Source: Gemmatimonadota bacterium
GTDB lineage: Bacteria > Gemmatimonadota > Gemmatimonadetes > Longimicrobiales > Gaopeijiaceae
Assembly: GCA_030827315.1 (NCBI GenBank)
Contig: JAURER010000002.1
Location: 62,001 to 126,000, forward strand
Reading direction: 5' to 3'
DNA: 64,000 nt
Below the pieces are notes generated by a model that had not been told where the DNA came from, made no database searches, and saw only the letters and a program-made list of their open reading frames with translations. The position numbers were made by a program, and so were the translations under genes. This document shows positions 1 to 8,474 of the stretch, one piece after another. Every line of letters begins with the position of its first letter. The stretch's first letter is position 1.

Positions 1-777
1 CGCCTCCTGGAGGAGCGAGCCCAGCGAAGGGGCGACGCCATCGAGTTCTTCGAGGACTCGCTCACCGAGCCGATGCTGCAAACGAATTCCCAGGAGGCCT
101 TCCGCGGCAGGGTTCGCATACGCCAGCCGCCCGGTGCCGTCCACGGTGATGACGCCCGTCGAGAGCGTGGCCAGGATGTCGTCGGTGTCGAGCCGCAGCT
201 GATACAGCTCCGAGGCGACGGCGCCGAGCGCCTGGCCCGCGCGCCGGAGACGATCTCCGAGGAGTGCCGTGATCAGCGCCACCACCGAAAACAGGATGAC
301 GCGGAGTCCGACGAAGATCGTGAAGGGCTCCGCGAAGCCCCACACGAGATCGGCTGTGTAGAGGATGCTCGAGAGTCCCCCGATAAGGAGCCCGCCGAAC
401 AGCGGAAGCAGCAGCGCGCCCGCACTGATGACCAGGACGTAGAGCGACGCGAAGCCCGAGTCCGGCCCTCCCGTCAGGTGCACGATCCCCGTGACGAGCA
501 GGGCGTCGAAGATGACCTGCGCGTAGAGAAAGTTTCCGCTCGGCTCGCTCCGCCGCACGTGCGTGACCCAGAAGGACCCCGCGGTCAGACAGACCGACAG
601 GAGTAAGAGCACGATCACAACGACCGTGTCAGGCCTTCGCGCGTCGAACCAGCTGACGAGCGCCGCGACCAGGATGCCGGTCACCAGTGTCAGTCGCCCG
701 ACATAAAGCCAGCGAAGCAGGTTCGCGCGGACCAGCCCGGGGGCGGTGTGTTCCTGCGGTGTGCTCGACGTGACCAA
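1..777 (-). CDS. PilS/NtrB-like membrane sensor histidine kinase, N-terminal part (partial)
   Basis: The reading frame runs open off the left edge of the window, so only the first ~259 residues are visible. It starts with about six hydrophobic segments (first one in NLLRWLYVGRLTLV), the layout of PilS-type sensors. A PAS domain follows, with the typical stretch TGVITVDGTGRLAYANPAAE close to the edge. The kinase domain itself lies outside. PilS-type kinases signal to sigma-54 activators of pilin transcription; here that role is inference, and pilB-pilT-pilC lie about 10 kb away on the same strand. No ATG is available: TTG at 777 is the best guess and GTG at 819 is an alternative; neither has a good ribosome binding site. 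It lies downstream of the flavin reductase gene. Confidence 0.75.
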   Translation of the reverse strand, partial: MVTSSTPQEHTAPGLVRANLLRWLYVGRLTLVTGILVAALVSWFDARRPDTVVVIVLLLLSVCLTAGSFWVTHVRRSEPSGNFLYAQVIFDALLVTGIVHLTGGPDSGFASLYVLVISAGALLLPLFGGLLIGGLSSILYTADLVWGFAEPFTIFVGLRVILFSVVALITALLGDRLRRAGQALGAVASELYQLRLDTDDILATLSTGVITVDGTGRLAYANPAAEGLLGIRLQHRLGERVLEELDGVAPSLGSLLQEA

Positions 778-881
778 ACTCGACCGTGGGCCTGGGGCGG
801 ACTGCGCCTTCGGACCCACGGTACACAGCGAGTGTCGCAAGTTGCAACCCCCGGGTTCTGGCAGATTGCAAGCCCCGGTCG

Positions 882-1529
882 CTAGCTCCGGTCGGGGCGA
901 GGGATCCGCCGTATCTCCGACGCGACCGCGTACGCCTCGCCTCCCAGTCGACCCACCGGCCGCAACTGTTCGGGGAGGACGACCATCGTCCCCTCCTCGA
1001 ATTCGAGCGCGGGATCGAGTCGGACGCCAACGACCTCGGCGATCACCAGCGCGTTGGGCGCACCGCCGAGATCCACCTCCTGGCGGAACTCGCACTCCAG
1101 CACCGCGGGGCATTCCGCCACGTAGGGCGCGTCGACGCGGGGCGAGACCGCGAGCCCGAGGCCCGCGAGCTCGAACTCGTCGACGTCCGGCGGCACGTTC
1201 GCGGAGGACTCGTTCATGGCCTCGATCAGTGACTCCGTGACCACGTTGACGCAGAACGCGCCGCGCGCTCGGACGTTCACGATCGAGTCCTTGAGCTCTC
1301 TCCGCCGCTGGCCGATCGAGACGCAGACGAGCATCGGGTCGACCGAGATCGCCGCGAAATAGCTGAAGGGCGCCAGGTTCGGCACGCCGTCCGGGCCCCA
1401 GGTGGAAAGCCAGCCGATGGGACGCGGCACGACCAGCGAGGTCATGAGCTGGTAGCGCTCGCGGGCGGATACCCCGGCAGGCGCGAGCACGCGAGTCGCC
1501 AGCGGCGGTGTGTCGGACAGGTGCTTCAC
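882..1529 (-). CDS. Flavin reductase-like (FMN-binding split barrel) protein
   Basis: This is a 215-residue cytoplasmic protein of the flavin reductase-like family (DIM6/NTAB type), which binds FMN in a split beta-barrel. The hallmarks seen are VVPRPIGWLSTWGPDG near residue 35, NLAPFSYFAAIS just after it, and the segment following a Cys-Val-Asn (FCVNVV). The length is normal for the family. Known members supply reduced flavin or act as small oxidoreductases; nothing in the neighbours fixes the substrate. The gene stands about 45 bp downstream of the LysM gene and about 100 bp upstream of the sensor kinase, all on the minus strand. Confidence 0.85.
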   Translation of the reverse strand: MKHLSDTPPLATRVLAPAGVSARERYQLMTSLVVPRPIGWLSTWGPDGVPNLAPFSYFAAISVDPMLVCVSIGQRRRELKDSIVNVRARGAFCVNVVTESLIEAMNESSANVPPDVDEFELAGLGLAVSPRVDAPYVAECPAVLECEFRQEVDLGGAPNALVIAEVVGVRLDPALEFEEGTMVVLPEQLRPVGRLGGEAYAVASEIRRIPRPDRS

Positions 1530-1575
1530 CCCTGCGGCTCCGGGGCGGGCCCGCTGCGGGCCGGCGGCGTCGGGC

Positions 1576-2343
1576 TCAGCTTCCGGTCGGGACGTCGAGT
1601 ACCTGCCCGACGAAGATACGGCTGCCGTCGAGCCCGTTCGTCGCCCGGAGCTCGTCGACGCTCACGCCAAGCGACCGCGCGATCTTCCAGAGGGAGTCGC
1701 CACGCTGGACGCGATAGGCTTGGACGTCCGACGCCTCGGCGGGCTGGGCGGACCGCGTCGCGAGATACTGCCCGTACTGCTTCGGGAAAAGCGCGACGTG
1801 GTAATGCCGCGGGCGCCGCTCGAGCGTCGCCTCGAGGACACCCTGCCGCTCGAGACTCAGCAGCACGCCCTCCAGCCAGCGGCGACAGTTCCCATCCCAC
1901 GAATACCGGATGTCGAGCGCCATGCCGGTGGGGTGCACGCTCCGGTCCGACGCGTTCGCGGGCTGCCGGCTCGCAGGGCGCGTCAGGCTGGTCACCACGA
2001 GCTGCTCGCCGCAGGCCGTGCGGTACTGGGTGCCGAGACGCTCGATGAAGAGCTTCACCTCGGGTCGGGCGTAGGGGAAAGAGACGTCGTTCTTGACCAC
2101 GAAATCCCGGCCGGACCGCACGGGAACGAGCCACCCCTGTTCCGCGAAGTGCCGAACGCGCGCGGGCGTATCAATCAGGGTGTAATCGTGCGCTTGCGCC
2201 ATGCGGTACTGCAGATCGACGGAGGCCCGAGATCCCTGGAGGCTCTGTGCGTCGACCGGCGGCGCGTGGAGTACGGCCGCAATCGGTCCCGCTGCGAGGA
2301 AGACGGGCAGGAATCGGCTAGCCAGCGATCGCTTCGAAGGCAT
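1576..2343 (-). CDS. Secreted DUF5715-like peptidoglycan protein with C-terminal LysM
   Basis: The product has 255 residues. It begins with a signal peptide (MPSKRSLASRFLPVFLAAG) ending near an AQ site. The central domain carries HPTGMALDIR and, further on, RPRHYHVALFP, the spacing of His/Asp zinc ligands in M15-type D-Ala-D-Ala peptidase folds. The last ~45 residues are a LysM repeat (YRVQRGDSLWKIARSLGVS), which binds peptidoglycan. It is therefore probably a periplasmic cell-wall hydrolase or binding protein. An in-frame ATG 29 codons upstream exists, but the ATG at 2343 places the signal peptide at the N-terminus. DUF5715 membership is from recall of the motif, not a search. Confidence 0.75.
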   Translation of the reverse strand: MPSKRSLASRFLPVFLAAGPIAAVLHAPPVDAQSLQGSRASVDLQYRMAQAHDYTLIDTPARVRHFAEQGWLVPVRSGRDFVVKNDVSFPYARPEVKLFIERLGTQYRTACGEQLVVTSLTRPASRQPANASDRSVHPTGMALDIRYSWDGNCRRWLEGVLLSLERQGVLEATLERRPRHYHVALFPKQYGQYLATRSAQPAEASDVQAYRVQRGDSLWKIARSLGVSVDELRATNGLDGSRIFVGQVLDVPTGS

Positions 2344-2544
2344 GCGTATCGATGAGCGAAGGACGTGATCAGGAGACCGATACGGAACGGTCAAACATTG
2401 ATAAACGGATGTTTCCAAACGCACAAGCATCTCGCGGGCGGCGCGGGGCGGACGGCACGGGGCCGGGGGGCTTCACGCCCCGCCCGGCTCCGTTCCGCCC
2501 GAAGACGACACCCGCTCGGGACATGCCGTCCGCTGTTCCGGAAG

Positions 2545-3159
2545 TCAGCCCGCTGCCGCCACGCGCTCGGCGACCTTGTCCCAGTTCACGACGCTCCAGA
2601 ACGCGGACAGGTAGTCCGGGCGGCGATTCTGGTACTTCAGGTAATAGGCATGTTCCCAGACGTCGACGCCGAGCACCGGTGTGAGGCCGTTCATGTACGG
2701 GCTGTCCTGGTTGGCGGTCGACGTGACCGAGAGCTTGCCGCCCCGGGCGCAGAGCCAGGCCCATCCGGAACCGAACTGCCCGGCCCCCGCGGCCTCGAAC
2801 TGCGCCTTGAAGTCGGCGAACGATCCGAACGAGGCGTCGATGCCGGCCGCGAGGCTGCCGGCGGGAGCGTTCGCCCCGCCGGGCGTCATGACGTCCCAGA
2901 AGAGCGCATGATTGACGTACCCGCCGCCGTTGTTCCGGACCGCGGTCCGGATCCCCTCGGGAAGAGCGTCGAGGTCCGAGATGATCTCGATCGCGCTCAT
3001 TCCATGCAGACCGGTGTGACTCTCGAGGGCCGCGTTGAACTTGCTCGTGTACCCGGCGTGGTGCTTGGAGTGATGGATCTCCATCGTGCGTGCGTCGATG
3101 TGGGGCTCGAGCGCGTCGTACGCGTATCCGAGGTCGGGCAGCTGAAAGGGGTAGGCCAT
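2545..3159 (-). CDS. sodB: Superoxide dismutase, Fe/Mn family
   Basis: A 204-residue enzyme that dismutates superoxide in the cytoplasm. The N-terminal helical hairpin has [12 protein letters not shown] with the first metal His. The second ligand is in NHALFWDVM, and the last two are in [14 protein letters not shown], the family signature. The segment [12 protein letters not shown] fits the Mn/Fe group; whether Fe or Mn is used cannot be decided by eye. A longer frame extends 68 codons upstream, but the ATG at 3159 has a good AAGGAG ribosome binding site about 10 bases upstream and matches the family start, so I use it. A promoter-like pair lies upstream at 3262-3290. Confidence 0.96.
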   Translation of the reverse strand: MAYPFQLPDLGYAYDALEPHIDARTMEIHHSKHHAGYTSKFNAALESHTGLHGMSAIEIISDLDALPEGIRTAVRNNGGGYVNHALFWDVMTPGGANAPAGSLAAGIDASFGSFADFKAQFEAAGAGQFGSGWAWLCARGGKLSVTSTANQDSPYMNGLTPVLGVDVWEHAYYLKYQNRRPDYLSAFWSVVNWDKVAERVAAAG

Positions 3160-3261
3160 TGTGCGAGGCTCCTTGGCTTGGCTCGTGATTTCATCCGGGT
3201 CCGGCGGGCGTCCCGGGGTGCGCACGGTGGCGCTACCTTGGATCTTGGGGCCGGACGCTGG

Positions 3262-3290
3262 ATTGTACCGGAGTCCGTCCCCGTCAGCAA
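3262..3290 (-). promoter_or_regulatory. Candidate sigma-70-type promoter of the superoxide dismutase gene
   Basis: On the minus strand a -35-like TTGCTG is followed after exactly 17 bases by TACAAT (5/6 match to the -10 consensus). It would start transcription about 100 bases before the sod ATG. The -35 match is only moderate. Confidence 0.4.
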
Positions 3291-3313
3291 ACCTCGAACC
3301 GACCCGGCCGACG

Positions 3314-3507
3314 GTGCCCGACCAGCCCAGGGAACGCAGGATCCTGCTCGTCGACTGCGACACCTTCTACGTGCAGGTCGCACGCCTCGAAGACCCGGAA
3401 GGAGCGGGCTGGCCGACCGCTTCGGCTGGGGTACGGTGACACCCGGACGCATCGTGGAACGCGAGCGCGGACGACGCCCCCCTACGGACAACCAGCGGGA
3501 GAAGTGA
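3314..3507 (+). pseudogene. Relic of a Y-family DNA polymerase (dinB/ImuB-like), internally deleted
   Basis: Starting at GTG 3314 the frame encodes [20 protein letters not shown], the catalytic N-terminus of Y-family polymerases (first metal-binding Asp followed by [15 protein letters not shown]). The similarity stops at about 3410 and the frame ends at a TGA shortly after. A second frame immediately continues with LADRFGWGTVTPGRIVE and a stop at 3507, which resembles the C-terminal tail of the same family. The two ends are thus joined, out of frame, with roughly 1 kb of polymerase missing. The relic's stop overlaps the ATG of the next gene (TGATG), as expected if the intact gene once headed an operon with it. 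Identification is by recognition of the motifs. Confidence 0.65.
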
Positions 3508-4310
3508 TGGGCACACGACACTGGTCCGGACTCTGGCACGACCATCGACCCCTGGTGGGTATGGTCCATCTTCCGCCGCTCCCGGGCGCTCCCCGTTGGG
3601 AGGGGAATTTCGAGTCGGTCGTCGCGCGGGCCTCCGCCGACGCACGCACCCTCGCCGAAGCGGGCTTCGACGCCGTGATCGTGGAGAATTTCGGGGACGT
3701 CCCCTTTCACGGCCATCGGGTTCCGGCCGAGACCGTGGCGGCGATGACGGCCGCGGTCGTGTCGGTTGTGCGGGCGGTCGATATCCCGGTCGGCGTGAAC
3801 GTCCTGCGCAACGACGCGGCGGCCGCCCTTGGGGTCGCCGCGGCGACGGGAGCCCGCTTCGTGCGGGTCAACGTTCACACCGGCTCGATGTGGACCGACC
3901 AGGGTCTGCTCGAGGGGCGGGCCGCCGAAACGCTTCGTCTGAGGAGCGCACTCGAACTCGAGGTGGCCATTCTCGCCGACGTGCACGTGAAGCACGCGGT
4001 GCCACCCGCCGGTTCGGATCTGGCCGACGCGGCGGCCGACACCTGGCATCGCGGCCTCGCCGACGCGCTCGTCGTGACCGGGACGGGTACCGGCCGTACC
4101 TCCGCATCCGCTGACGTGACGCGCGTTCGGACCTCGGTACCGACCGCCCCCGTCCTCGTGGGCTCGGGGGTCGACACTGCCACCGTCCGATCCACTCTCG
4201 AGCAGGCGGACGGCGTCATCGTCGGGTCGGCCGTGATGGAAGGCGGCGTGGCGGGCGGGCGCGTGGATCCGCGCCGTGCCTCGGAGCTGGTGCGGGCCGC
4301 CGGCCGCTAG
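3507..4310 (+). CDS. BtpA/SgcQ family protein
   Basis: A 267-residue cytoplasmic protein with the family opening GMVHLPPLPGAP near residue 17, then GFDAVIVENFGDVPF and later LADVHVKHA and VLVGSGVDTATV. These are TIM-barrel phosphate-binding-like strands. Cyanobacterial BtpA is needed for photosystem I stability and E. coli SgcQ sits in a sugar operon; in a non-photosynthetic setting the function is unknown. The ATG at 3507 is preferred over GTG at 3504 because GGGAG ends five bases before the ATG. Its start overlaps the stop of the polymerase relic. A strong hairpin follows the gene. Confidence 0.88.
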   Translation: MGTRHWSGLWHDHRPLVGMVHLPPLPGAPRWEGNFESVVARASADARTLAEAGFDAVIVENFGDVPFHGHRVPAETVAAMTAAVVSVVRAVDIPVGVNVLRNDAAAALGVAAATGARFVRVNVHTGSMWTDQGLLEGRAAETLRLRSALELEVAILADVHVKHAVPPAGSDLADAAADTWHRGLADALVVTGTGTGRTSASADVTRVRTSVPTAPVLVGSGVDTATVRSTLEQADGVIVGSAVMEGGVAGGRVDPRRASELVRAAGR

Positions 4311-4326
4311 CGACGAAGGCCGGGCG

Positions 4327-4353
4327 CGCGCGGGGCCCGTCGGACCCCGCGCG
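4327..4353. terminator. Hairpin between convergent btpA-like and symporter genes
   Basis: A perfect 9-bp stem CGCGCGGGG / CCCCGCGCG with a 9-base loop lies in the 57-bp gap between two converging genes. It has no T tract on either side, so it would act as a structural, possibly bidirectional, end. Confidence 0.5.
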
Positions 4354-4367
4354 ACAACCGGCTTCGA

Positions 4368-6095
4368 TCAGTCACCTCCGCGCGCTGCGACCCGGGCGGC
4401 GACCGAGTCGTACGGCTTTCGCTCGAAGTAGCTCTTCGTCTCCTGGACCACGACCGGCGCAAGGAGGAGAAGTGCGATGAGGTTGGGCCAGATGACGATG
4501 GCCAACGCCACGTCACCGAGGGCCCAGACGATGGCGAGCGGCACGGCCGCGCCCATGAAGTGGGCGCCCACGAAGAGGAGCTTGTAGGGCAGCACCGCCT
4601 TTTGCCCCAGCAGGTAGTGCGCGCACCGGTCTCCGTAATAGCTCCACGAAATGGCGGTGGAGATCCCGAAGAGGAGCACGCCGATGACCACGATGAAGTG
4701 GCCCCAGTCCCCGATGGGAGCGAGTCCCTGACGGAACGCGGCCGCCGTCACCGGGGCGCCGTTCTCCACGGCGTCTGCGTAGAGTGAGCTGTAGGACGTC
4801 CCGTCGGAGGCCACGGCTTCGCCTCGCCTGGGGTAGACCGTGCCGGTGAAGACCTCGGTCTGCGAGGGGTCGGTGTAGACCACCTCCAGGCCCGCCTCAT
4901 GCCACGAAAGGACTGGGACGCCGACGCCCGACGCGACGTGCCGGCCGTCCGCGATCTCGATCTGGTCCGGCGCGGTGACGCCGCCGTACCGCCCGTCCTC
5001 CATCTGCGCCGTGTACGAGACGTCGCCGCCCCCGAGAGTGATCTGGGTGGGGAAGCGCTGCTCGTGCGCGCCCGTGATGATGATCACGAGGCCGGTGAGC
5101 GAGCAGATGACGATGGTGTCGATGAACGGCTCGAGCAGCGCGACTACGCCCTCGGAGACGGGCTCGTCGGTCTTGGCCGCGGCATGCGCGATGGGCGCGG
5201 AGCCCTGCCCGGCCTCGTTCGAAAAGAGGCCGCGACGCACGCCCCACATCAGCGTGACCACGAAGACGCCGGCACCGACGCCGGCGACGCCGGCCGACGG
5301 GTTGAATGCTTCCGCGAAGATGTGGGCGAAGGCGCTCGGGACGCTTCCGAGGTTGATCGCGATGATCAGCAGCGCGCCGAAGACGTAGATCGCGGCCATC
5401 AGCGGAGCGAGAACCGCGGTCACCCTGCCGATGCGACCGATACCGCCGAGAATCACCGCCGCGACAATCGACGCGGTAATGCCACCCATCACGACCGTCG
5501 GGATGCCGAACGTTGACGACATCTGGTCGGCCACCGTGTTGGCCTGCACGGCGTTGCCGGTGAAGAAGGCGGTGAATCCGAGCATGACGGCAAAGAAGAC
5601 CGCCATCGGCTTCCATTTTTCGCCCAGCCCGCGCTCGATGTAGTACATCGGACCACCGGCCACCGTCCCGACCTCGTCGGTCGTGCGGAACTTCTGCGCG
5701 AGCGTGACCTCCGAGTACTTCGTCGCCATCCCGAGGAGCGCCGTGACCCACATCCAGAACAGCGCGCCCGGGCCACCCCAGTGAATCGCCATCGCGACGC
5801 CGGCGATGTTGCCGATGCCGACCGTCGCGGACAGCGCAGTCGTGAGCGCCTGGAAGTGCGAAACGTCACCAGGATCTTCGGGATCGTCGTACTTGCCGGT
5901 GGTGACGGCGAAGCCGTGCCCGAGCCGGGTGAACTGAACGAAGCCGGTACGGATCGTGAGATACAGACCCGTGCCGAGAAGAAGGATCACCATGATGGCG
6001 ATCCTCTCGCCGCCTACGCTGGGCCCGATCTCGATGATGTACTGGTTCGCGAAGTCGACGATCGGCTGAAGAAAGCTGTTGAGGAAGGACTCCAT
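4368..6095 (-). CDS. Sodium:alanine/glycine symporter, AGCS family, with extra ~100-residue domain
   Basis: A 575-residue inner-membrane transporter of the alanine-or-glycine:cation symporter family. Family motifs seen are ALTTALSATVGIGNIAGVA (residues ~83-101), GGPMYYIERGLG (~147-158), RRGLFSNEAGQGSAPIAHA (~287-305) and ISWSYYGDRC (~482-491). Usual members have about 450-500 residues. The excess is a polar, membrane-free block at about residues 345-445, placed between two helices near the C-terminal third; it contains several short strand-like stretches and no recognised motif. The gene ends in a Lys/Arg-rich tail. It lies downstream of the desaturase gene on the same strand. Confidence 0.93.
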   Translation of the reverse strand: MESFLNSFLQPIVDFANQYIIEIGPSVGGERIAIMVILLLGTGLYLTIRTGFVQFTRLGHGFAVTTGKYDDPEDPGDVSHFQALTTALSATVGIGNIAGVAMAIHWGGPGALFWMWVTALLGMATKYSEVTLAQKFRTTDEVGTVAGGPMYYIERGLGEKWKPMAVFFAVMLGFTAFFTGNAVQANTVADQMSSTFGIPTVVMGGITASIVAAVILGGIGRIGRVTAVLAPLMAAIYVFGALLIIAINLGSVPSAFAHIFAEAFNPSAGVAGVGAGVFVVTLMWGVRRGLFSNEAGQGSAPIAHAAAKTDEPVSEGVVALLEPFIDTIVICSLTGLVIIITGAHEQRFPTQITLGGGDVSYTAQMEDGRYGGVTAPDQIEIADGRHVASGVGVPVLSWHEAGLEVVYTDPSQTEVFTGTVYPRRGEAVASDGTSYSSLYADAVENGAPVTAAAFRQGLAPIGDWGHFIVVIGVLLFGISTAISWSYYGDRCAHYLLGQKAVLPYKLLFVGAHFMGAAVPLAIVWALGDVALAIVIWPNLIALLLLAPVVVQETKSYFERKPYDSVAARVAARGGD

Positions 6096-6172
6096 GCCTG
6101 TGCTCGTTCAGGGTGATCGGGCCGGGGCGGCCTGGCCGCGCGCCGGGGAAGGAAGCGACGGACGGAACAATG

Positions 6173-6191
6173 CCCCGGTGCTCCACCGGGG
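6173..6191 (-). terminator. Candidate terminator after the desaturase gene
   Basis: A perfect 8-bp stem (CCCCGGTG / CACCGGGG) with a 3-base loop stands about 40 bases after the desaturase stop. Read on the minus strand it is followed by ATTGTT, a weak T-rich tail. Confidence 0.45.
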
Positions 6192-6232
6192 GCAAGGCGC
6201 GGCCGACGGGTGGCCGACGTGGGTGCTCTTCG

Positions 6233-7390
6233 TCAGGCGGACTCGAGCGCCGTATCGCAGAGGTGTTCGGCCACGGCGGCGGCGAGTATCTCGTGGGCCC
6301 GGTTCACGATCGCGTCGAGGGACGGAGACTCGTTGAACATCTCCTCCGCCTTGTCGCGGAGCTCGGGGATCGTGGGCAGGTGCGGCAGCGACATCTCCGC
6401 GAGCGCTTGTTCTACCTGGTCACGGGCCCGGCGCGCGCGCTCGGCGAGCTCCTCGATCGCGTTCGAGTCGTCCCACGCCTCGCGGACGCCGGCCGCGATG
6501 CGCTCCACGCTGAATGCGGCTGCCAGTTCGCCGGCCACCTTCTCGACCACCTTGCGCCCGACGGGCCGGTCGCCCCGGACGATGGCCTCGGGCGGAGACC
6601 GGAGATCCCAGACGAGCCGGAACCACGACATCACCCGGAGCACGTAGAAGGAGATGTCGATCTCCCACCAGCGGAATCCCTGCCGGGTCGAGCTCTGATA
6701 GTGGTGGTGATTGTTGTGCCACCCCTCGCCCAGCGTGATCAGGGCGAGCCAGAAGTTGTTCCGCGAGTCGTCGCCGGTCAGGTATCGCTGCGAGCCGGAG
6801 ACGTGAGCCAGCGAATTGATGAAGAAGGTGCAGTGGAAGAGGAGGACGGTGCTCCAGAAGAAGCCGACGACGAGCATCGCCCAGCCGCCCCATGCCCAGA
6901 CTCCGAAGCCGAGCAGGATCGCCGGCAGGTACGTGTTGCGGTCGAGCCATACCAGCTCGGGGTAGCGCGTGAGGTCCTTCACCGTCCCGTAATCCGGCGT
7001 CCAGTTCGACGGGTTGAAGATCCACCCTACGTGCGAGTACCAGAAGCCGTGATGCCGCGGGGAGTGCACGTCATGTTCGGTATCGGAGTGCAGGTGATGG
7101 TGTCGATGCACCGCCGCCCACCAGATGACCCCCCGCTGTGCCGACGACTGCCCGAGGAAGGCGATGACGAACTGGAGGATGCGGCTCGTCTTGTAGGACC
7201 GGTGACTGAAGTAACGGTGGTACCCGGCCGTGATAGCCCACATGCGCACCACGTACAGAGCCAGGGCGACCGCCACCGCCGCGACCGGCACCCCCGTCCA
7301 GAGGGCGGCCACGCATACCAGGTGCGTGAGGACGAACGGGATGGCCGCCGGGTAGACGACGTCGCTGTGCGGCGGGGTGCGGTGCGGCAA
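6233..7390 (-). CDS. Membrane fatty-acid (acyl-CoA/acyl-lipid delta-9 type) desaturase
   Basis: A di-iron integral-membrane desaturase that introduces a double bond in fatty acyl chains. The three histidine boxes are complete: HRYFSH (~58-63), HRHHH (~95-99) and HNNHHH (~225-230), with GEGWHNNHHHYQSSTRQGF being typical of the stearoyl-CoA desaturase group. About 95 residues after the last core region are extra: a charged, helical C-terminal tail without recognised domain. The frame is open further upstream into the neighbouring divergent gene; I choose TTG at 7390 because CGGAGAG lies just upstream and the protein then begins right before the first membrane segment. That start is uncertain. 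Confidence 0.9.
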   Translation of the reverse strand: MPHRTPPHSDVVYPAAIPFVLTHLVCVAALWTGVPVAAVAVALALYVVRMWAITAGYHRYFSHRSYKTSRILQFVIAFLGQSSAQRGVIWWAAVHRHHHLHSDTEHDVHSPRHHGFWYSHVGWIFNPSNWTPDYGTVKDLTRYPELVWLDRNTYLPAILLGFGVWAWGGWAMLVVGFFWSTVLLFHCTFFINSLAHVSGSQRYLTGDDSRNNFWLALITLGEGWHNNHHHYQSSTRQGFRWWEIDISFYVLRVMSWFRLVWDLRSPPEAIVRGDRPVGRKVVEKVAGELAAAFSVERIAAGVREAWDDSNAIEELAERARRARDQVEQALAEMSLPHLPTIPELRDKAEEMFNESPSLDAIVNRAHEILAAAVAEHLCDTALESA

Positions 7391-7487
7391 ACGGCTCTCC
7401 GGTGGCGGAGCGCCGGGGGCGGCTCCGTCGGTTCGTGCGTGCCCGGAAGGTACGCTCGCGCCCGCTCGAAACAACCGTCCCGGGGGG

Positions 7488-7516
7488 TTGAGGCCCTGCG
7501 GGTAATAATATATTAT
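7488..7516 (+). promoter_or_regulatory. Promoter of the ArsR-methyltransferase gene, near-leaderless
   Basis: TTGAGG (4/6) and TATTAT (5/6) are separated by exactly 17 bases in an AT-rich island that contrasts with the GC-rich surroundings. Transcription would begin near 7523, only about 7 bases before the ATG at 7530, and no ribosome binding site is seen. The mRNA would be leaderless or nearly so. Confidence 0.55.
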
Positions 7517-7538
7517 CGTATTCGCATTTATGAATACG
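7505..7538. promoter_or_regulatory. Two palindromes over the -10 and start codon: candidate operator
   Basis: A perfect 12-bp palindrome ATAATATATTAT (7505-7516) covers the -10 element. It is followed by a 7-bp inverted repeat CGTATTC / GAATACG (7517-7523 and 7532-7538), whose right arm starts within the ATG. ArsR-family dimers bind imperfect AT-rich inverted repeats, so autoregulation by the adjacent gene product is likely, by inference. Confidence 0.5.
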
Positions 7539-8474
7539 TTGACTCCACCCCCCATCCTCGAGCGTCTGAGCGCCCTCGGTGACGAGACGCGCGTGCGCCT
7601 CCTCACCCTTCTGGAGCGCAGCGAGTTCACGGTGGGGGAACTGTGCACGGTACTCCACGTGCCCCAGCCCACCGTGAGTCGTCAGCTCAAGGTCCTGGCG
7701 TCGGAAGGTTGGGTGGCTGCCCGCATCGACGGGCGGAATCGCCACTATCGGCTGAGTCCGGACCTTGACGATTCGGCTCGTTCGCTCTGGCGCATCGTTC
7801 GCGAGGGGATCGGCAACGACGGGCCGTGGCAGGCGGACGCCGAGCGCGCCCGTGCCGTTCTCGACCGGCGCCGGATGCGTGCGACCGCATTCTTCGCCGA
7901 GACCGCGGGACGGTGGGACGAAATGCGGACCGAGCTTTTCGGGATGTCTGCCGCCCTCGCCCCCATGCTCGGGCTCGTCGAGCCTTCGTGGGTCGTGGGT
8001 GACCTCGGGGCGGGATCCGGAGCGCTGTCCGCGCGCGTGGCCCCGTTCGCCCGTCGGGTGATCGGCGTCGACCGGTCCGAGGAGATGCTCGCGACGGCGC
8101 GGGCCCGCACCGCCGGCCTGCCGAATGTCGAGATCCGGCACGGCGAGCTCGAGCACCTCCCCATCGACTCCGACGGGCTCGACGTCGCGATTCTGGCGCT
8201 GGTCCTCCATTACGTCGTCGACCCCCTGGCGGTGCTCGCCGAGGCCCGACGCGTACTCGTGCCGGGGGGGCGTCTCCTGCTCCTCGACATGAGGGAGCAC
8301 GATCGCGGCGTCGGCTACGCCGAAGAGATGGGCCACGTCTGGCCGGGCTTCGAGCCCGGGCGCGTCGCCGCCTGGCTCCGGGACGCCGGCTTCGCCTCGC
8401 AGCGCGTGACGCCACTACCGCCCGATCCAGACGCGTCGGGCCCGCTGCTCTTTCTCGCCTCCGCGCGCGCCTGA
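7530..8474 (+). CDS. ArsR-family regulator fused to a SAM-dependent methyltransferase domain (SahR-like)
   Basis: A 314-residue two-domain protein. Residues ~1-95 form an ArsR winged helix ([17 protein letters not shown]; recognition helix around [13 protein letters not shown]). Residues ~145-300 are a class I methyltransferase fold with the SAM loop [12 protein letters not shown] and the acidic turn GVDRSEEML. No metal-binding cysteine pair is present in the ArsR part. It stands 71 bp upstream of ahcY on the same strand. ArsR-type SahR regulators are known to sense S-adenosylhomocysteine and control ahcY; a methyltransferase fold that binds SAM/SAH is a plausible sensor domain here (inference). 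Whether it also methylates something is open. Confidence 0.88.
   Translation: MNTLTPPPILERLSALGDETRVRLLTLLERSEFTVGELCTVLHVPQPTVSRQLKVLASEGWVAARIDGRNRHYRLSPDLDDSARSLWRIVREGIGNDGPWQADAERARAVLDRRRMRATAFFAETAGRWDEMRTELFGMSAALAPMLGLVEPSWVVGDLGAGSGALSARVAPFARRVIGVDRSEEMLATARARTAGLPNVEIRHGELEHLPIDSDGLDVAILALVLHYVVDPLAVLAEARRVLVPGGRLLLLDMREHDRGVGYAEEMGHVWPGFEPGRVAAWLRDAGFASQRVTPLPPDPDASGPLLFLASARA

Noticed and set aside
6113-7582. 489-codon open frame on the plus strand
   Set aside because: Antisense to the desaturase with its three histidine boxes; it also runs through the promoter of the ArsR-type gene.
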